From NCBI GenBank assembly GCA_031316155.1, contig JALDRB010000009.1:178603-242602 (forward strand): a DNA stretch of 64,000 nt, read 5' to 3'. Position 1 is the first letter of the stretch. Every line of letters starts with the position of its first letter. This stretch comes from Candidatus Scalindua sp. GTDB lineage: Bacteria; Planctomycetota; Brocadiia; Brocadiales; Scalinduaceae. The notes beneath the pieces were generated by a model that saw only the letters and a list, made by a program, of their open reading frames with translations, had not been told where the DNA came from and ran no database searches. Positions 8,290 through 18,035 of the stretch are shown in pieces. Both the position numbers and the translations under genes were made by a program.

Positions 8290-10470
8290 TTAAAACATTG
8301 GTTCCATTGCAAGAACGGGATGGTTAACTTTTTGTAAGTGCTCAAAAACTTCTTCTTCTGTCACCGCTATTGTTTCGTCAGCAATCTTATTTACGAAATC
8401 TTCCAAACCCGCCTTTCCCGCAGCTTCTGCAAGCGCTTCACCGATCTCTTCTTTCAGCTGTTTTGGCATCCAGACCAGTCTGGCAAGACCTCCGTCACCT
8501 GAAATAAATTTGCTGCTTCCCATGTAAAACTTACTGTGCCCTACAAAGCCCGGTGTCTGTATACCGCCTCCAACGGTTCCGGCAAGTGTGGAAAATTTCA
8601 TCCCGCACGGAGTCATGCCTGTATAATCTCTATCCACTGTCATTATCCCGTTTGTCATCGGCAACATGGCAGAAATACATTCGAAACAGCCGCAACTTGT
8701 CATGGGATTCGTTACCATGCTGTACATGCTTACCTGCTCAAACTCTCTGTTGGAAGCCTGGTACAGAAATCTATTTGTCCCCTCCCAAAGCCCCAGCTTT
8801 TCATCTAGTAATTTGCCTTTTTCAATAGGCTGATTAGGGCCTGTTGGTGTTATTTCAAATCCCGCCTTTCCGTCCAGCCAGCTGACTGCTCCGCATAAAC
8901 CTGAACGTTCTGGCGATATGATACATACATGGCTGGGTGCAAAACTCTGACACAGAGTACAGCTGTAAAATTGGTTTACTGATGCATCTGTCATCCCGAG
9001 AGCCCTTTCGTCTCTCTCTGTGAATGCCGCTTTCACTTCATCCAGTTTCTTCTCGACTTCTTCCTTTCTCGTATACAATGTTACCTGAACTTTATCCAAT
9101 AACGCACCATATTCCTCATGGTATTTGGAGTGAATTATTTTACCTATGTGGAGCAGCCTGAATCCTTTATTAAAAGCATCCTTGCTGATCCGGTGCCGGA
9201 TAATATCTCTCTGACCCATATGAAAAAACCCCTGCGCCTCACCTAGAAAGTGATGAGTTCTTCTTTCAAAGATCGGTTCAAACTCACTCTGCATCTTACG
9301 TCCTGACACCTCAACATAGATCCCCAATGATTTACCCGGACCCGGCTCCATTTCATCCATATCCGGACCAACCACCTCCACCTTACCATCTTCAATTTCA
9401 CTGTTATCCCTCATGACAACATATTCAAACGCAGGGGTGCCAGGCCCCCCTATTTCTATCTGCATATCTTCTTTTCTGATTCGCTCACCTTCAAATGCAG
9501 GGCCGTATGAAACGGGAATGTCCACCTTTGCAGCAGCCACCTTCAGACCTCTCACCTCAATGCATTTCTCTACAATCTTATCATGAAGAATATTCGGAAC
9601 TACATGCTCATACGTACATACCCCTGTTGGCAATACAGAAGGAATATTTGTATCCGCTATTGTCGGGAATCCATAGTTTATGGCTCCTGCAGCATTTGCA
9701 TATTTTTCATCATCCACCTCTCCCAGCGCCATGACAAACGCGAAAATCCTGTTCTTATTGTAGATCAGATTCCTCCTGAAATCAGCAGGAGCTACACCTC
9801 CAAAAGATAAGGCCGCCTTGTTTGCAAAACCAAGGGAGTAAATCGTTGCCGTTATACTCTTCCCGAACGGGACTAACCTTGTTTCCCATCCAAGCTGCAC
9901 TCCCTCTTCATCCAGCTGCTCCGCAAACGATTTGCCGTTTGTATTCCCGGAAATAAAAACATACAGGTTTTTCTCCTGCAATTCCCGCGCTATCTTGACA
10001 GCAATCTCATTTGTGGGAGCGGCTCCGACAACCGCAGCAAAACCGGGAGCGGTACCGTCAACAAACTCTATCCCGCGTTCACGCAGGATAACATCACTCG
10101 CAGCTCCCAGCCATATCCCCTCTACAGGGTTGGGGCCGATAAGATATTTACACGCCTCTATTACCTCCTCTGCAAAAAGCGTTGCTATGCCCGCATCCAG
10201 CGCCCAGCCAAGATACGGCAACCATACTTCTTCTTCCGGCATGGGAGGCAATAATGCCCTTGCGTGTCCAAGCGCCTCTTCGCAATCAGACAGGGTCTTT
10301 ACTTTCAGCGCTGTTGCTGCGTAGATTATGGGCAGACAGTAACCGGTATTAGGAAACTCAACCTTGGCATCTTTCCCCTTCGATTCAATTGCTTCGTTTA
10401 ATTTCTCCTCCGCCTGCTTGACAATCGAATACGCTCCTCGTATCGCAGCAGAACATATTATCCTTGACAT
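8290..10470 (-). CDS. acsB: Acetyl-CoA synthase (CO dehydrogenase/acetyl-CoA synthase alpha subunit, A-cluster)
   Basis: 726 residues, full length for the bacterial form and longer than archaeal CdhC, so the N-terminal domain that contacts CO dehydrogenase is present. The A-cluster ligands are seen in FYSCTLCQSFAPSHVC, SGLCGAVSWLDGK and MTSCGCFECISAM; the CGC pair holds the distal nickel. The enzyme condenses a methyl group from AcsCD, CO from AcsA and CoA into acetyl-CoA. It follows acsA by 124 bases and runs into clpP with a 9-base gap. Confidence 0.97.
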   Translation of the reverse strand: MSRIICSAAIRGAYSIVKQAEEKLNEAIESKGKDAKVEFPNTGYCLPIIYAATALKVKTLSDCEEALGHARALLPPMPEEEVWLPYLGWALDAGIATLFAEEVIEACKYLIGPNPVEGIWLGAASDVILRERGIEFVDGTAPGFAAVVGAAPTNEIAVKIARELQEKNLYVFISGNTNGKSFAEQLDEEGVQLGWETRLVPFGKSITATIYSLGFANKAALSFGGVAPADFRRNLIYNKNRIFAFVMALGEVDDEKYANAAGAINYGFPTIADTNIPSVLPTGVCTYEHVVPNILHDKIVEKCIEVRGLKVAAAKVDIPVSYGPAFEGERIRKEDMQIEIGGPGTPAFEYVVMRDNSEIEDGKVEVVGPDMDEMEPGPGKSLGIYVEVSGRKMQSEFEPIFERRTHHFLGEAQGFFHMGQRDIIRHRISKDAFNKGFRLLHIGKIIHSKYHEEYGALLDKVQVTLYTRKEEVEKKLDEVKAAFTERDERALGMTDASVNQFYSCTLCQSFAPSHVCIISPERSGLCGAVSWLDGKAGFEITPTGPNQPIEKGKLLDEKLGLWEGTNRFLYQASNREFEQVSMYSMVTNPMTSCGCFECISAMLPMTNGIMTVDRDYTGMTPCGMKFSTLAGTVGGGIQTPGFVGHSKFYMGSSKFISGDGGLARLVWMPKQLKEEIGEALAEAAGKAGLEDFVNKIADETIAVTEEEVFEHLQKVNHPVLAMEPMF

Positions 10471-10594
10471 CTGTAAATACTCCTACTTTTTAATTCTTCA
10501 TAAATAAAACTTTATCTCTGCATATAATTGACGCAAGCCTGTAATCCTGAACTTCAGACTCGGTTCCCCGCAAACATCCAACAGTTCGCGTTTC

Positions 10595-12604
10595 TCAGTC
10601 TTTTTTCCTGTGTGCGTGAGCAATACCGGGTTCGCACCCTGCCTGTACCTCCGAAGCCTCCACCGCAAGCGCTCGCCTGTCTTCCATATCGTACAACTTC
10701 CTCTCCTTCTTCGCGTTTATGCCCAGCGCATCACGCTTCTTCTCTATGTGAGCTATTATCAACTTCGCCATCTTCTTAAGATCCGGCTCAAATGACCATT
10801 TCCCCCCCACGATCTCCTCTAATCCCTCACTTAAGAACTTATCAACTTCCGGCGCTCCGCTCGCAGGTGATTTCGTACCAAATAACGTGTACACTCCGCT
10901 TGTAACAAAATACTGCCCGATCGCCAGCGCCTTCTCATGCATCCAGTCCAGACACACTCCCGCTACCGGAAGCTCACTGATATCATTACCAAGACCTCCC
11001 TCCTTCACCATCTCCGAACACGATATCAGGATACGGCTATTGTCCACACATGATCCGGCATGGAGCACCGGCGGCATCCCCACTGCCTCACACACCTCTC
11101 TCAATCCCTCTCCTGCATTCTTCATAAACTCAGGCACCATCATACCCTCTCTCGCACACTCCGCCGCCGCACAACCTGTCTGCACTACCAATATGTTATT
11201 CGCTATCAACTCGTTGACCAGATCCATATACGGCAGCTGATCAGGCCACAATACCGAACTGGTACAGCCTACCACTCCAACTACGCCCCGTATCCTCCCG
11301 TTCATGATGTTATCATTCAGCGGCCGGTAGGATGCACGGTACGTGCCTCCAAGCATATACTTGATCGTCTCATGCGTAAAACCAACCACCACATCAGACT
11401 TCTTGCCCTTCGGGATATACACCCTCGACCTGTCACGGTTAGGATAGTTATTAATCGCCATCCTTACGATCTCTCTCGCCTTCTCATAGGCATTCTCGTC
11501 ATTTATCTCCACATGTATCGTTCCCGCTATCTTCGCCTTGGGAGATGTCGTTACCAGCTTCGTATGAAAATGACTCGCTACCTCTTCATCTCCCTGCATC
11601 ACACACTGGATATCAGCCGTAATCAGCTCTATCGCTCCCGTTGCCAGCGCCATCTCCTGCATCTTCATATGCCCGGCAAGCGGTATCCCATGCCTCATCA
11701 GCATCTCATTCGCCGTGCAACATATCCCCGCAATGCTGATACCCTTCGCACCCACCGCCTCTGCCTCTTTCAGCAGCTCAGGATCAGAAGCCGCCACCGC
11801 CACCATCTCTGACATCTGTGGCTCATGACCGTGTACGAGAATGTTTACCTCATCTTCCTTTATCACCCCGAGATTCGCCGTTCCACGCTTCGGCTTCGGT
11901 GTCCCGAAGAGGATATCCTGCAGCTCGGTGGCTATCATCGCACCTCCCCAGCCATCCGCCAATGATGTCCGGCACGCATGCAGTATGAGATTCTTGTAAT
12001 CCTGATCTGTTCCCATCCCCGTTCGATGCATCGACTCGGTAACCTCCCTGTCTATCGCCCTGGGCGTTATATCCAGCTTTTCCCACACCTTCTGCCTGTT
12101 AACCGGCGCTTTCTTTGCAAACGCCTGCGTACCGTACGCCTTACCAAACTCCGCCAGCGCCATCTCTCCAACTTCCTCCGCTATCTCGTTAACCTTGCGT
12201 CCTTCAGTAGAAACACCAAACAGCTTTGCCACTTCATGGAGCTTCTTCACATCGGTTATCTTGTACCCCGTCGCCTCACCCCTGGCCGTAGCTATCAGAA
12301 GATGGGCAACCGACCTGCCGTGGTCTGAATGCGCGGCTGTTCCCGCTGCTACATAGCGCACAAAATGACGTGCCGCAATCGTATTCGCATCCGCTCCGCA
12401 GACACCCTTCTTCGGGCCCCTCCCAAACGGATCTACATTACACGGACCCATCTGACAGTGCCTGCAGCACAACCCCATCTTACCAAATCCACACTGCGGC
12501 TGCTGTGCGTCGTACCTGTCATACGAACTCTCGATGCCTTCATCCTCCATCTTTTTCAACAACTCCAGAGACTCACGGTCTGCTCCTTCATATTTACGAG
12601 CCAT
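10595..12604 (-). CDS. acsA: Anaerobic nickel CO dehydrogenase catalytic subunit
   Basis: 669 residues. Cysteines for the B and D clusters are in MGLCCRHCQMGPCNVDPFG and KKGVCGADANT, and C-cluster regions include LVHGHEPQMSEMVA, ISIAGICCTANEML, VGVVGCTSS and LHAGSCVDNSRI. It reduces CO2 to CO for AcsB (Wood-Ljungdahl direction) or oxidises CO. The gene is first in the run of acs genes, 210 bases after the PerR-like regulator. Codons are richer in C/G at the third position than neighbours, which also leaves long antisense open frames. An 8-bp hairpin lies just before its start. It could equally be named cooS; context favours acsA. Confidence 0.96.
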   Translation of the reverse strand: MARKYEGADRESLELLKKMEDEGIESSYDRYDAQQPQCGFGKMGLCCRHCQMGPCNVDPFGRGPKKGVCGADANTIAARHFVRYVAAGTAAHSDHGRSVAHLLIATARGEATGYKITDVKKLHEVAKLFGVSTEGRKVNEIAEEVGEMALAEFGKAYGTQAFAKKAPVNRQKVWEKLDITPRAIDREVTESMHRTGMGTDQDYKNLILHACRTSLADGWGGAMIATELQDILFGTPKPKRGTANLGVIKEDEVNILVHGHEPQMSEMVAVAASDPELLKEAEAVGAKGISIAGICCTANEMLMRHGIPLAGHMKMQEMALATGAIELITADIQCVMQGDEEVASHFHTKLVTTSPKAKIAGTIHVEINDENAYEKAREIVRMAINNYPNRDRSRVYIPKGKKSDVVVGFTHETIKYMLGGTYRASYRPLNDNIMNGRIRGVVGVVGCTSSVLWPDQLPYMDLVNELIANNILVVQTGCAAAECAREGMMVPEFMKNAGEGLREVCEAVGMPPVLHAGSCVDNSRILISCSEMVKEGGLGNDISELPVAGVCLDWMHEKALAIGQYFVTSGVYTLFGTKSPASGAPEVDKFLSEGLEEIVGGKWSFEPDLKKMAKLIIAHIEKKRDALGINAKKERKLYDMEDRRALAVEASEVQAGCEPGIAHAHRKKD

Positions 12605-12656
12605 TTTATCTATCCTCCCAAAAAAGTTCTGACCAGAATAACTTATCTACCCTTCT

Positions 12657-12678
12657 CATGGTACTAAAGGGTACCATG
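12657..12678. promoter_or_regulatory. Perfect inverted repeat upstream of acsA
   Basis: An 8-bp perfect dyad (CATGGTAC ... GTACCATG) with a 6-base loop, about 53-74 bases before the acsA start codon. It is too far from any T-run to be a simple terminator. It could be an operator for the adjacent Fur/PerR-type regulator or another repressor, or a leader hairpin. It does not match the classical PerR or Fur boxes. Confidence 0.45.
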
Positions 12679-12814
12679 AAAGGTATTTTTTGCAACTCAT
12701 GAACTATTCACAAAAATAATCCAGCCTTAAAAAAACAAGTACTCACAAACAAGCAAAAACACTCATCAAGATAGCAAATCAGCACAGCTGATAAAAGAGA
12801 AACACTAGAACTAC

Positions 12815-13255
12815 CTAAATAGTTGAAACATCCTTCACCTCCCCAAAACATTCCCTGCAATTTCCATAGAACGAAATATGATAATTTGATGGTGTAAATT
12901 TATCAAGGATTTCACCAGGCAATCTAGGCATGTCAAATTCCTCATTAACATCAGCAATCATATTACATCGAGAACAGATAGTATGGTGATGAGGTGTAGT
13001 GTTTGGGTCATAATATTTCCTTGTCCCGTCTATCGTTATCTTAAGTATCTCACCCAGCGATTCCAAAACTTCCAGGGTCTTGTAAACTGTAGTGAATGAG
13101 ATCATAGGATAAATATGCCTAATCTCATGAAAAATATTTTCAGCAGATGGATGCGATGTGTTACCTTCAAGAATCTTAAATATGCCCAACCGTTGAGGTG
13201 TAATTTTAAGTTCTCTGCTTTTAAAAAGATTAACCAGCTCTTCAATTTTTCTCAT
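12815..13255 (-). CDS. Fur/PerR-family metal-dependent transcriptional repressor
   Basis: 146 residues. The N-terminal winged helix includes KITPQRLGIFKILEG and ISFTTVYKTLEVLESLGEI. The C-terminal dimer domain has the HHHTICSRCNMIADVNEE metal-site pattern and a second Cys pair in YGNCREC, the structural zinc site common in PerR-like proteins. Such repressors sense peroxide or metals and relieve repression when oxidised or metal-starved. Its place as the gene before acsA, same strand, suggests it may control oxygen- or metal-sensitive acs genes. The exact subtype (PerR or Fur) cannot be settled by eye. Confidence 0.88.
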   Translation of the reverse strand: MRKIEELVNLFKSRELKITPQRLGIFKILEGNTSHPSAENIFHEIRHIYPMISFTTVYKTLEVLESLGEILKITIDGTRKYYDPNTTPHHHTICSRCNMIADVNEEFDMPRLPGEILDKFTPSNYHISFYGNCRECFGEVKDVSTI

Positions 13256-13383
13256 ACATTAATCCTACTCAAAATCTCCATTTCTATATCAGTTACTAAA
13301 CAACAATTATTACATTTTGTCAAGCTTTTTATGAATCTCCTTTTTTCTTTCAGACCATCAAACCGGTAATAAAACCACTAATT

Positions 13384-14649
13384 TCATTTTTTCGTTTCAC
13401 CATTTTTTAACGCCTCTTGAAGTATTTGTATCGAGTGAGTAGTTTTTATGTTCGAATTCCTGCCTGCCAAACCATCTGCTATCTGCATAACACAACCGGG
13501 ACAATTAGTCGCAACGGTATCCGCACCACTCCTTTGAATCGAATCTACTTTCCTCTCCAGCATCTTTAAGGTGAGGTCGTAATGTATTATGGTGAAAATT
13601 CCACCACCACCGCAACAAGCATCAGCCATATCCATATCCACAAAACGAGAAGACTTTTTCAAAATATTTCTGGGTTCTTCAGATATATCTCTCACCCATA
13701 AGAGATGACACGGATCATGATACGTTACCTTTTCTCCAATAGGTTTCACGCCTGGCATATCGCCAATAAACTTATCAATAAACTCTGATATATCATAGAT
13801 TTTATCTGACATGTTCTTCCAGGAAGGCCCAAGAATATGCATGTAATCATTTTTAATAGACTTAGTACATGTCGCACAAGCGCTCACGATTGCATCAAGT
13901 TCCAGTGACTCAAACACCTTCCTGTTTTCTTCTGCCAGCCTTTTGCTTGACTTGACATCACCCATAGTAGAAGATGGTGTGCCACAGCACAATTGCCTTT
14001 GCGGTATAACAACTTCAATGCCCATCTTGTTCAAAACATCTACCACCGCTTCTGCAATATCAACATAGATATAGTTTATTAAACATCCCGTGAACAATCC
14101 TACCCGCATGCGGGGATTTTCAACTTTTCTTGTTTTCCTGAATTTTTGTAGAGCTGTCTTCCCTGCCAAAGTCGGTATCCACCTTTTACCCATAAACAGA
14201 AGAGGTAGATGACGCATTTGCCCTCTTTTTTTCATCGGAATGAATCTCTGTATCTTAGAGCTCACTTTCAGCAGGGTGTCAAATAGTATTCTTCTGGGTA
14301 AAATATACCGAAAGATAATCTTTGGCAATAAGGGGATACCCATATTCTCCGCTACTCCGCGAAGCAATGCCGAAATTATTTTTTCATAATCAACATCTGA
14401 GGGGCATACCTTACGACACCTCATACACTTTTTGCATGAATATACATAGTCACGTAATTTTTCTGTATAACCTATCTGCTTGTCCTTCAGCGCTTCTGCA
14501 AGACTGATACGACCGCGTGCAACAGCGGATTCATCGTGGGTTTCCAAAAAAACCGGACACACGGTATGACATTTACCGCATTTCGAGCACTTGCTAACTT
14601 CATTTTTCCAATCATTACTCATTAAGAACTTAGCTCCTTTTCCTCTCAC
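13384..14649 (-). CDS. Glycolate/lactate oxidase iron-sulfur subunit (GlcF-like)
   Basis: 421 residues. Two 4Fe-4S ferredoxin motifs near the N-terminus (CSKCGKCHTVCP and CKKCMRCRKVCP) are followed by two CCG domains with RQLCCGTPSST and DACCGGGGIF, each with a partner Cys region (ACATCTKS; YHDPCHLLW). This is the layout of GlcF, LldE and HdrD-like electron-transfer subunits working with FAD-linked 2-hydroxyacid dehydrogenases. Two such FAD subunits are encoded immediately upstream in the same direction, so a membrane-associated oxidoreductase passing electrons to quinone or an Fe-S partner is likely. The first in-frame Met may be replaced by M10. Confidence 0.88.
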   Translation of the reverse strand: MRGKGAKFLMSNDWKNEVSKCSKCGKCHTVCPVFLETHDESAVARGRISLAEALKDKQIGYTEKLRDYVYSCKKCMRCRKVCPSDVDYEKIISALLRGVAENMGIPLLPKIIFRYILPRRILFDTLLKVSSKIQRFIPMKKRGQMRHLPLLFMGKRWIPTLAGKTALQKFRKTRKVENPRMRVGLFTGCLINYIYVDIAEAVVDVLNKMGIEVVIPQRQLCCGTPSSTMGDVKSSKRLAEENRKVFESLELDAIVSACATCTKSIKNDYMHILGPSWKNMSDKIYDISEFIDKFIGDMPGVKPIGEKVTYHDPCHLLWVRDISEEPRNILKKSSRFVDMDMADACCGGGGIFTIIHYDLTLKMLERKVDSIQRSGADTVATNCPGCVMQIADGLAGRNSNIKTTHSIQILQEALKNGETKK

Positions 14650-14735
14650 TCAACCTTATCTTTTGTATAGCGGCGCCTTCAAAACCCTTTTTACCGAAAC
14701 AAAAGGGTGATTTGAAAAAAAACACGATTCTCTGT

Positions 14736-16151
14736 TTAAGCAGAAGACGGAAACAGCTTTCCCGGATTCATAATACCCTTGGGGTCAAAAAAATCCTTTA
14801 ATTTTTTCATAATCGAAAGTTCCTTAGGTAAGATTTCCAGGTCCATAAATTGTGATTTTTTATTTCCAATTCCGTGTTCACCAGAGATCGTCCCTCCCAG
14901 TTTTATCACTTCCACCATGATATTATGTACAATTTTTTCTGCAATTTCTTCCTGCCCGGGTTCATCTTTAAACATAATATTCACATGTACATTACCATCG
15001 CCAATGTGACCAAAATTGGCAACATAGATTTCCCGCTTATCGTTTAATTGATCAACCTTTTGCAAGAGTTCCTTTATCCTGCTTCTCGGCACACAAACAT
15101 CTTCATTTATTTTATGAGGAGCAATATTGTATAATGCCGGAGAAATTGAACGACGAACCGCCCAGATAGCCTCTCTCTCTTTCGAAGTCTCCGCCACCTT
15201 TACCCTCAAGGCATTCTTTTTCTTACAGGCACTCTCAACAACTGACAAATCATGTTTGATATTCTCTCCGGTCCCATCAATATCAATCAGCAACAACGCC
15301 TTAACGTCTTCATCCAGAGTTACCCCGCCGTATCCACGTACTGCGCTAATTGACATTTGATCCATAAATTCTAATGTACGAGGCACAATATTATTCTCAA
15401 TAACTAAATCAGCAGCATCAATGGCATTATCTCTTTCACAGAAAAAGGCAGCAAGAGTGTCTATCTTCTCAGGTTTCGGAATTAATTTTACGGTGATTTT
15501 TGTAAAGATCCCTAATGTTCCCTCAGAACCGATAAAGAGCCTGGTCAAATCATAACCGGTGACGCTCCTGAGAGTTTTTCTCCCGGTATTTATTATGGAC
15601 CCGTCAGGCAGAACGATCTCCAATGCAAGAATATAATCTCTTGTTACTCCGTACTTTAAACCTGTTATCCCTCCAGCACACTCAGCAACATTACCTCCAA
15701 TAGTTGAAAAAGCCGCACTTGATGGATCCGGTGGATAGAAGAGGCCATGTTTGGCCACTTCATCCTGAAGATGCTTTGTAACGACCCCGGGTTCAACAGT
15801 AGCGATAAAATCCTCAGGGCAGATGCTGAGGATCTTATTCATCCCCTTCAAATCAAAAACTATACCTCCCTGAAGAGGCACAGCGCCACCGGACAGCCCG
15901 GTTCCTGCACCCCTGGCACAAATAGGTATCTCATACTTATTTGCAACCTTCAACGTGATAGAAACATCAGAGGTAGTATTGGGCCTTATTACGATATCGG
16001 GAAGAGCCTTCTGCTTAGTACCGTCATAAGAATAACATAACCTGTCCTCAATCCCGGACAGTACTTTTTCTTTTCCCAAAACCCGTAACAATTCATTAAC
16101 CACCTTTAAAAGCTTTGTATCTTCTCTTGTTGTCCTCTTAAACATCACCAT
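14736..16151 (-). CDS. FAD-linked 2-hydroxyacid dehydrogenase (GlcD-like), copy 2
   Basis: About 471 residues from the ATG at 16149-16151, chosen because a purine-rich AAAGGCGGGG lies just before it; an upstream Met at 16172 would overlap the preceding gene by 8 bases. It has a PCMH-type FAD domain (CARGAGTGLSGGAVPLQGG, FSTIGGNVAECAGG, KYGVTRDYIL) and the C-terminal FAD-oxidase domain (FGHIGDGNVHVN, SGEHGIGNKK). The family oxidises glycolate, D-lactate or similar 2-hydroxyacids. It is a close paralogue of its upstream neighbour and 86 bases from glcF. Confidence 0.9.
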   Translation of the reverse strand: MVMFKRTTREDTKLLKVVNELLRVLGKEKVLSGIEDRLCYSYDGTKQKALPDIVIRPNTTSDVSITLKVANKYEIPICARGAGTGLSGGAVPLQGGIVFDLKGMNKILSICPEDFIATVEPGVVTKHLQDEVAKHGLFYPPDPSSAAFSTIGGNVAECAGGITGLKYGVTRDYILALEIVLPDGSIINTGRKTLRSVTGYDLTRLFIGSEGTLGIFTKITVKLIPKPEKIDTLAAFFCERDNAIDAADLVIENNIVPRTLEFMDQMSISAVRGYGGVTLDEDVKALLLIDIDGTGENIKHDLSVVESACKKKNALRVKVAETSKEREAIWAVRRSISPALYNIAPHKINEDVCVPRSRIKELLQKVDQLNDKREIYVANFGHIGDGNVHVNIMFKDEPGQEEIAEKIVHNIMVEVIKLGGTISGEHGIGNKKSQFMDLEILPKELSIMKKLKDFFDPKGIMNPGKLFPSSA

Positions 16152-16164
16152 TGTTTCCCCGCCT

Positions 16165-17574
16165 TTAAACAAAAATCTTTCCCGGGTTCATAATACCTTT
16201 CGGGTCAAACAGTTTCTTTAATTTCTGCATTAACTCTATCTCCTGCGCCGTAAGTTCTAATTTAACATATTCGGCTTTCGCATCGCCGACACCGTGCTCC
16301 GACGTAATTGTTCCGCCAATTGAGACTACCTCCTTTAATACCTCTGACACAAAGGTGTGCGCCGAATGTTCCTTGTCAGAACCATCATCATACATTACGT
16401 TCAGGTTAATATGGCCTTCCCCAATATGTCCAAAAGCCGCAACTTTGACTGAAGCTGCCCTGCTCAATCCATAAACTTTTTCCAGGATATCCTTAACCTT
16501 ACTTCTCGGCACACAGAAATCATCGTTGAATTTCATAGTGGCTATCTTAAACAGTGATGAAGGAACAGACCTTATCATTTCCCAGAGTACCTCTCTCTCC
16601 TCTGCTGTTTTTGCTACTTCGCACTTCAGTGCATTGTTTTCCCTGCAAATATCTTCGATCTTCGCAATGGTATTGGTTACGTTTTTTTCGTTCCCATCAA
16701 CATCAATAAGCAGGAGAGACTTTGCCCCTTCCGGAATTGCAGCCTTTAACCCCTCCTTAAGGGATGCTAGACATGCCGCATCCATAAATTCCAGAGATCT
16801 CGGCAAAATACGATTCTTAATCTGAATCGAGTCTGACGTATTCAGTGCATCATGAAAGTCATCAAAATAAGAAACTATAGTTCCCAGCTTCTCTGGCATG
16901 GGTAATAGTTTCAATGTTATCTTGGTATAGATGCCTAACGTTCCTTCAGACCCGACAAAAAATCTCGTCAGATCATATCCCGCCACACTTTTCAGCGTTT
17001 TACGTCCCGTGTTAATAATCGAACCATCAGGCAAAACAATTTCCAGGGCAAGAACATAGTCCCTTGTTACCCCATATTTCATGCCCGTAGCCCCCCCCGA
17101 ACATTCAGCCACATTACCACCAATAGTCGAAAATCGGGCGCTTCCGGGATCAGGTGGATAAAAAAGTTTGTGCTTTGCCGCCTCATTCTGCAGGTCTTTT
17201 GTTACTACACCCGGCTCTACTGTCACGGTTAAGTCTCTGGCATTCAGCTCAATAATCCTGTCCATGTTTTTAAGGTCCAGAACGATACCGCCTCTTATGG
17301 GAACCGAGCCTCCGGACAACCCCGTACCAGCACCTCGAGGACAAATCGGAATACTATTTTTGTTGGCAATTGAGACAATATTTGATACATGCTCTGTTGA
17401 ATGAGGCTTTATCACCAAATCAGGTAAAGACCGTTCTTTTGTTGCATCAAAGGAGTAACAGACCCTCTCTTCTATATCATCAAAAACATTTTCTCTTCCT
17501 ACTGCATCGCACAATTCTTCAAGTATTCTTGTATCTATGCTGTTTTTATCCATCTGCTGTTTCATTTTGATCAA
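16165..17574 (-). CDS. FAD-linked 2-hydroxyacid dehydrogenase (GlcD-like), copy 1
   Basis: 469 residues with the same domain order as copy 2: CPRGAGTGLSGGSVPIRGG for FAD, FSTIGGNVAECSGG, KYGVTRDYVL, and C-terminal FGHIGEGHINLN and TSEHGVGDAK. In E. coli, GlcD and GlcE are a pair of related FAD subunits working with GlcF, but here both copies are full-length GlcD-like proteins rather than one short GlcE. They probably arose by tandem duplication and may form a heteromer or act on different 2-hydroxyacids. Start at 17574; M4 and M8 are alternatives. Confidence 0.9.
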   Translation of the reverse strand: MIKMKQQMDKNSIDTRILEELCDAVGRENVFDDIEERVCYSFDATKERSLPDLVIKPHSTEHVSNIVSIANKNSIPICPRGAGTGLSGGSVPIRGGIVLDLKNMDRIIELNARDLTVTVEPGVVTKDLQNEAAKHKLFYPPDPGSARFSTIGGNVAECSGGATGMKYGVTRDYVLALEIVLPDGSIINTGRKTLKSVAGYDLTRFFVGSEGTLGIYTKITLKLLPMPEKLGTIVSYFDDFHDALNTSDSIQIKNRILPRSLEFMDAACLASLKEGLKAAIPEGAKSLLLIDVDGNEKNVTNTIAKIEDICRENNALKCEVAKTAEEREVLWEMIRSVPSSLFKIATMKFNDDFCVPRSKVKDILEKVYGLSRAASVKVAAFGHIGEGHINLNVMYDDGSDKEHSAHTFVSEVLKEVVSIGGTITSEHGVGDAKAEYVKLELTAQEIELMQKLKKLFDPKGIMNPGKIFV

Positions 17575-17575
17575 A

Positions 17576-17770
17576 CAAGTTAGCCATCCCGGCTAACTTT
17601 TCCAAAATCCCTAAAACTGCCGTCCATGACAGTTTTTACGGTCTTTTGAACTTGCGCCTTCAGCGCAAAGAATAAGGAAATACTGAAATTCCTATGCATC
17701 GAGTTAGTGCTTCCTGCACAACTCTGTCATGATTTTGAAAGACTATACTGCAAGTTAGGCCATCCTGGTC
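17576..17770 (+). repeat. Intergenic repeat made of serial hairpins, copy 1
   Basis: In the 440-base gap before the cytochrome gene four short inverted repeats follow each other: GTTAGCC/GGCTAAC, AACTG/CAGTT followed by T's, TTGCGC/GCGCAA, and GAGTTAGTGC/GCACAACTC. The same order of words reappears at 19029-19152. At 17760 the first words start again (AGTTAGGCCATCCTGG), and a further perfect hairpin CCAAACG/CGTTTGG lies at about 17788-17804. It may be a structured repeat or an RNA-level element. No protein is encoded. Confidence 0.6.
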
Positions 17771-18035
17771 CGCCTGTACCAAACGGCACGTTTGGACGGG
17801 CTCGCTTTTCGAAAATCCCTCGAATCAGAATCAGGAGTTTTCTCTCATTTTGTTTTGTAAAGAAAAATCAAGATACATAAAAAAATTAAAAAACAGTTGA
17901 TAATCTTGTTATTTTATTATAAAAGCGTTAGTATGTCCATTGTGAAAACTTGTAATACTATACTATGGTGCGAATACTGAATTTCGTAAAAAGCAAACTA
18001 TCAACCTGTTTTCTTTGGAAAGGTGGTTATTTCGA

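Noticed and set aside
11060..11812. 250-codon plus-strand open frame opposite acsA
   Set aside because: It is antisense to a strongly conserved gene, its product is a low-complexity run of His/Arg/Leu, and the codon bias of acsA explains the lack of stops.
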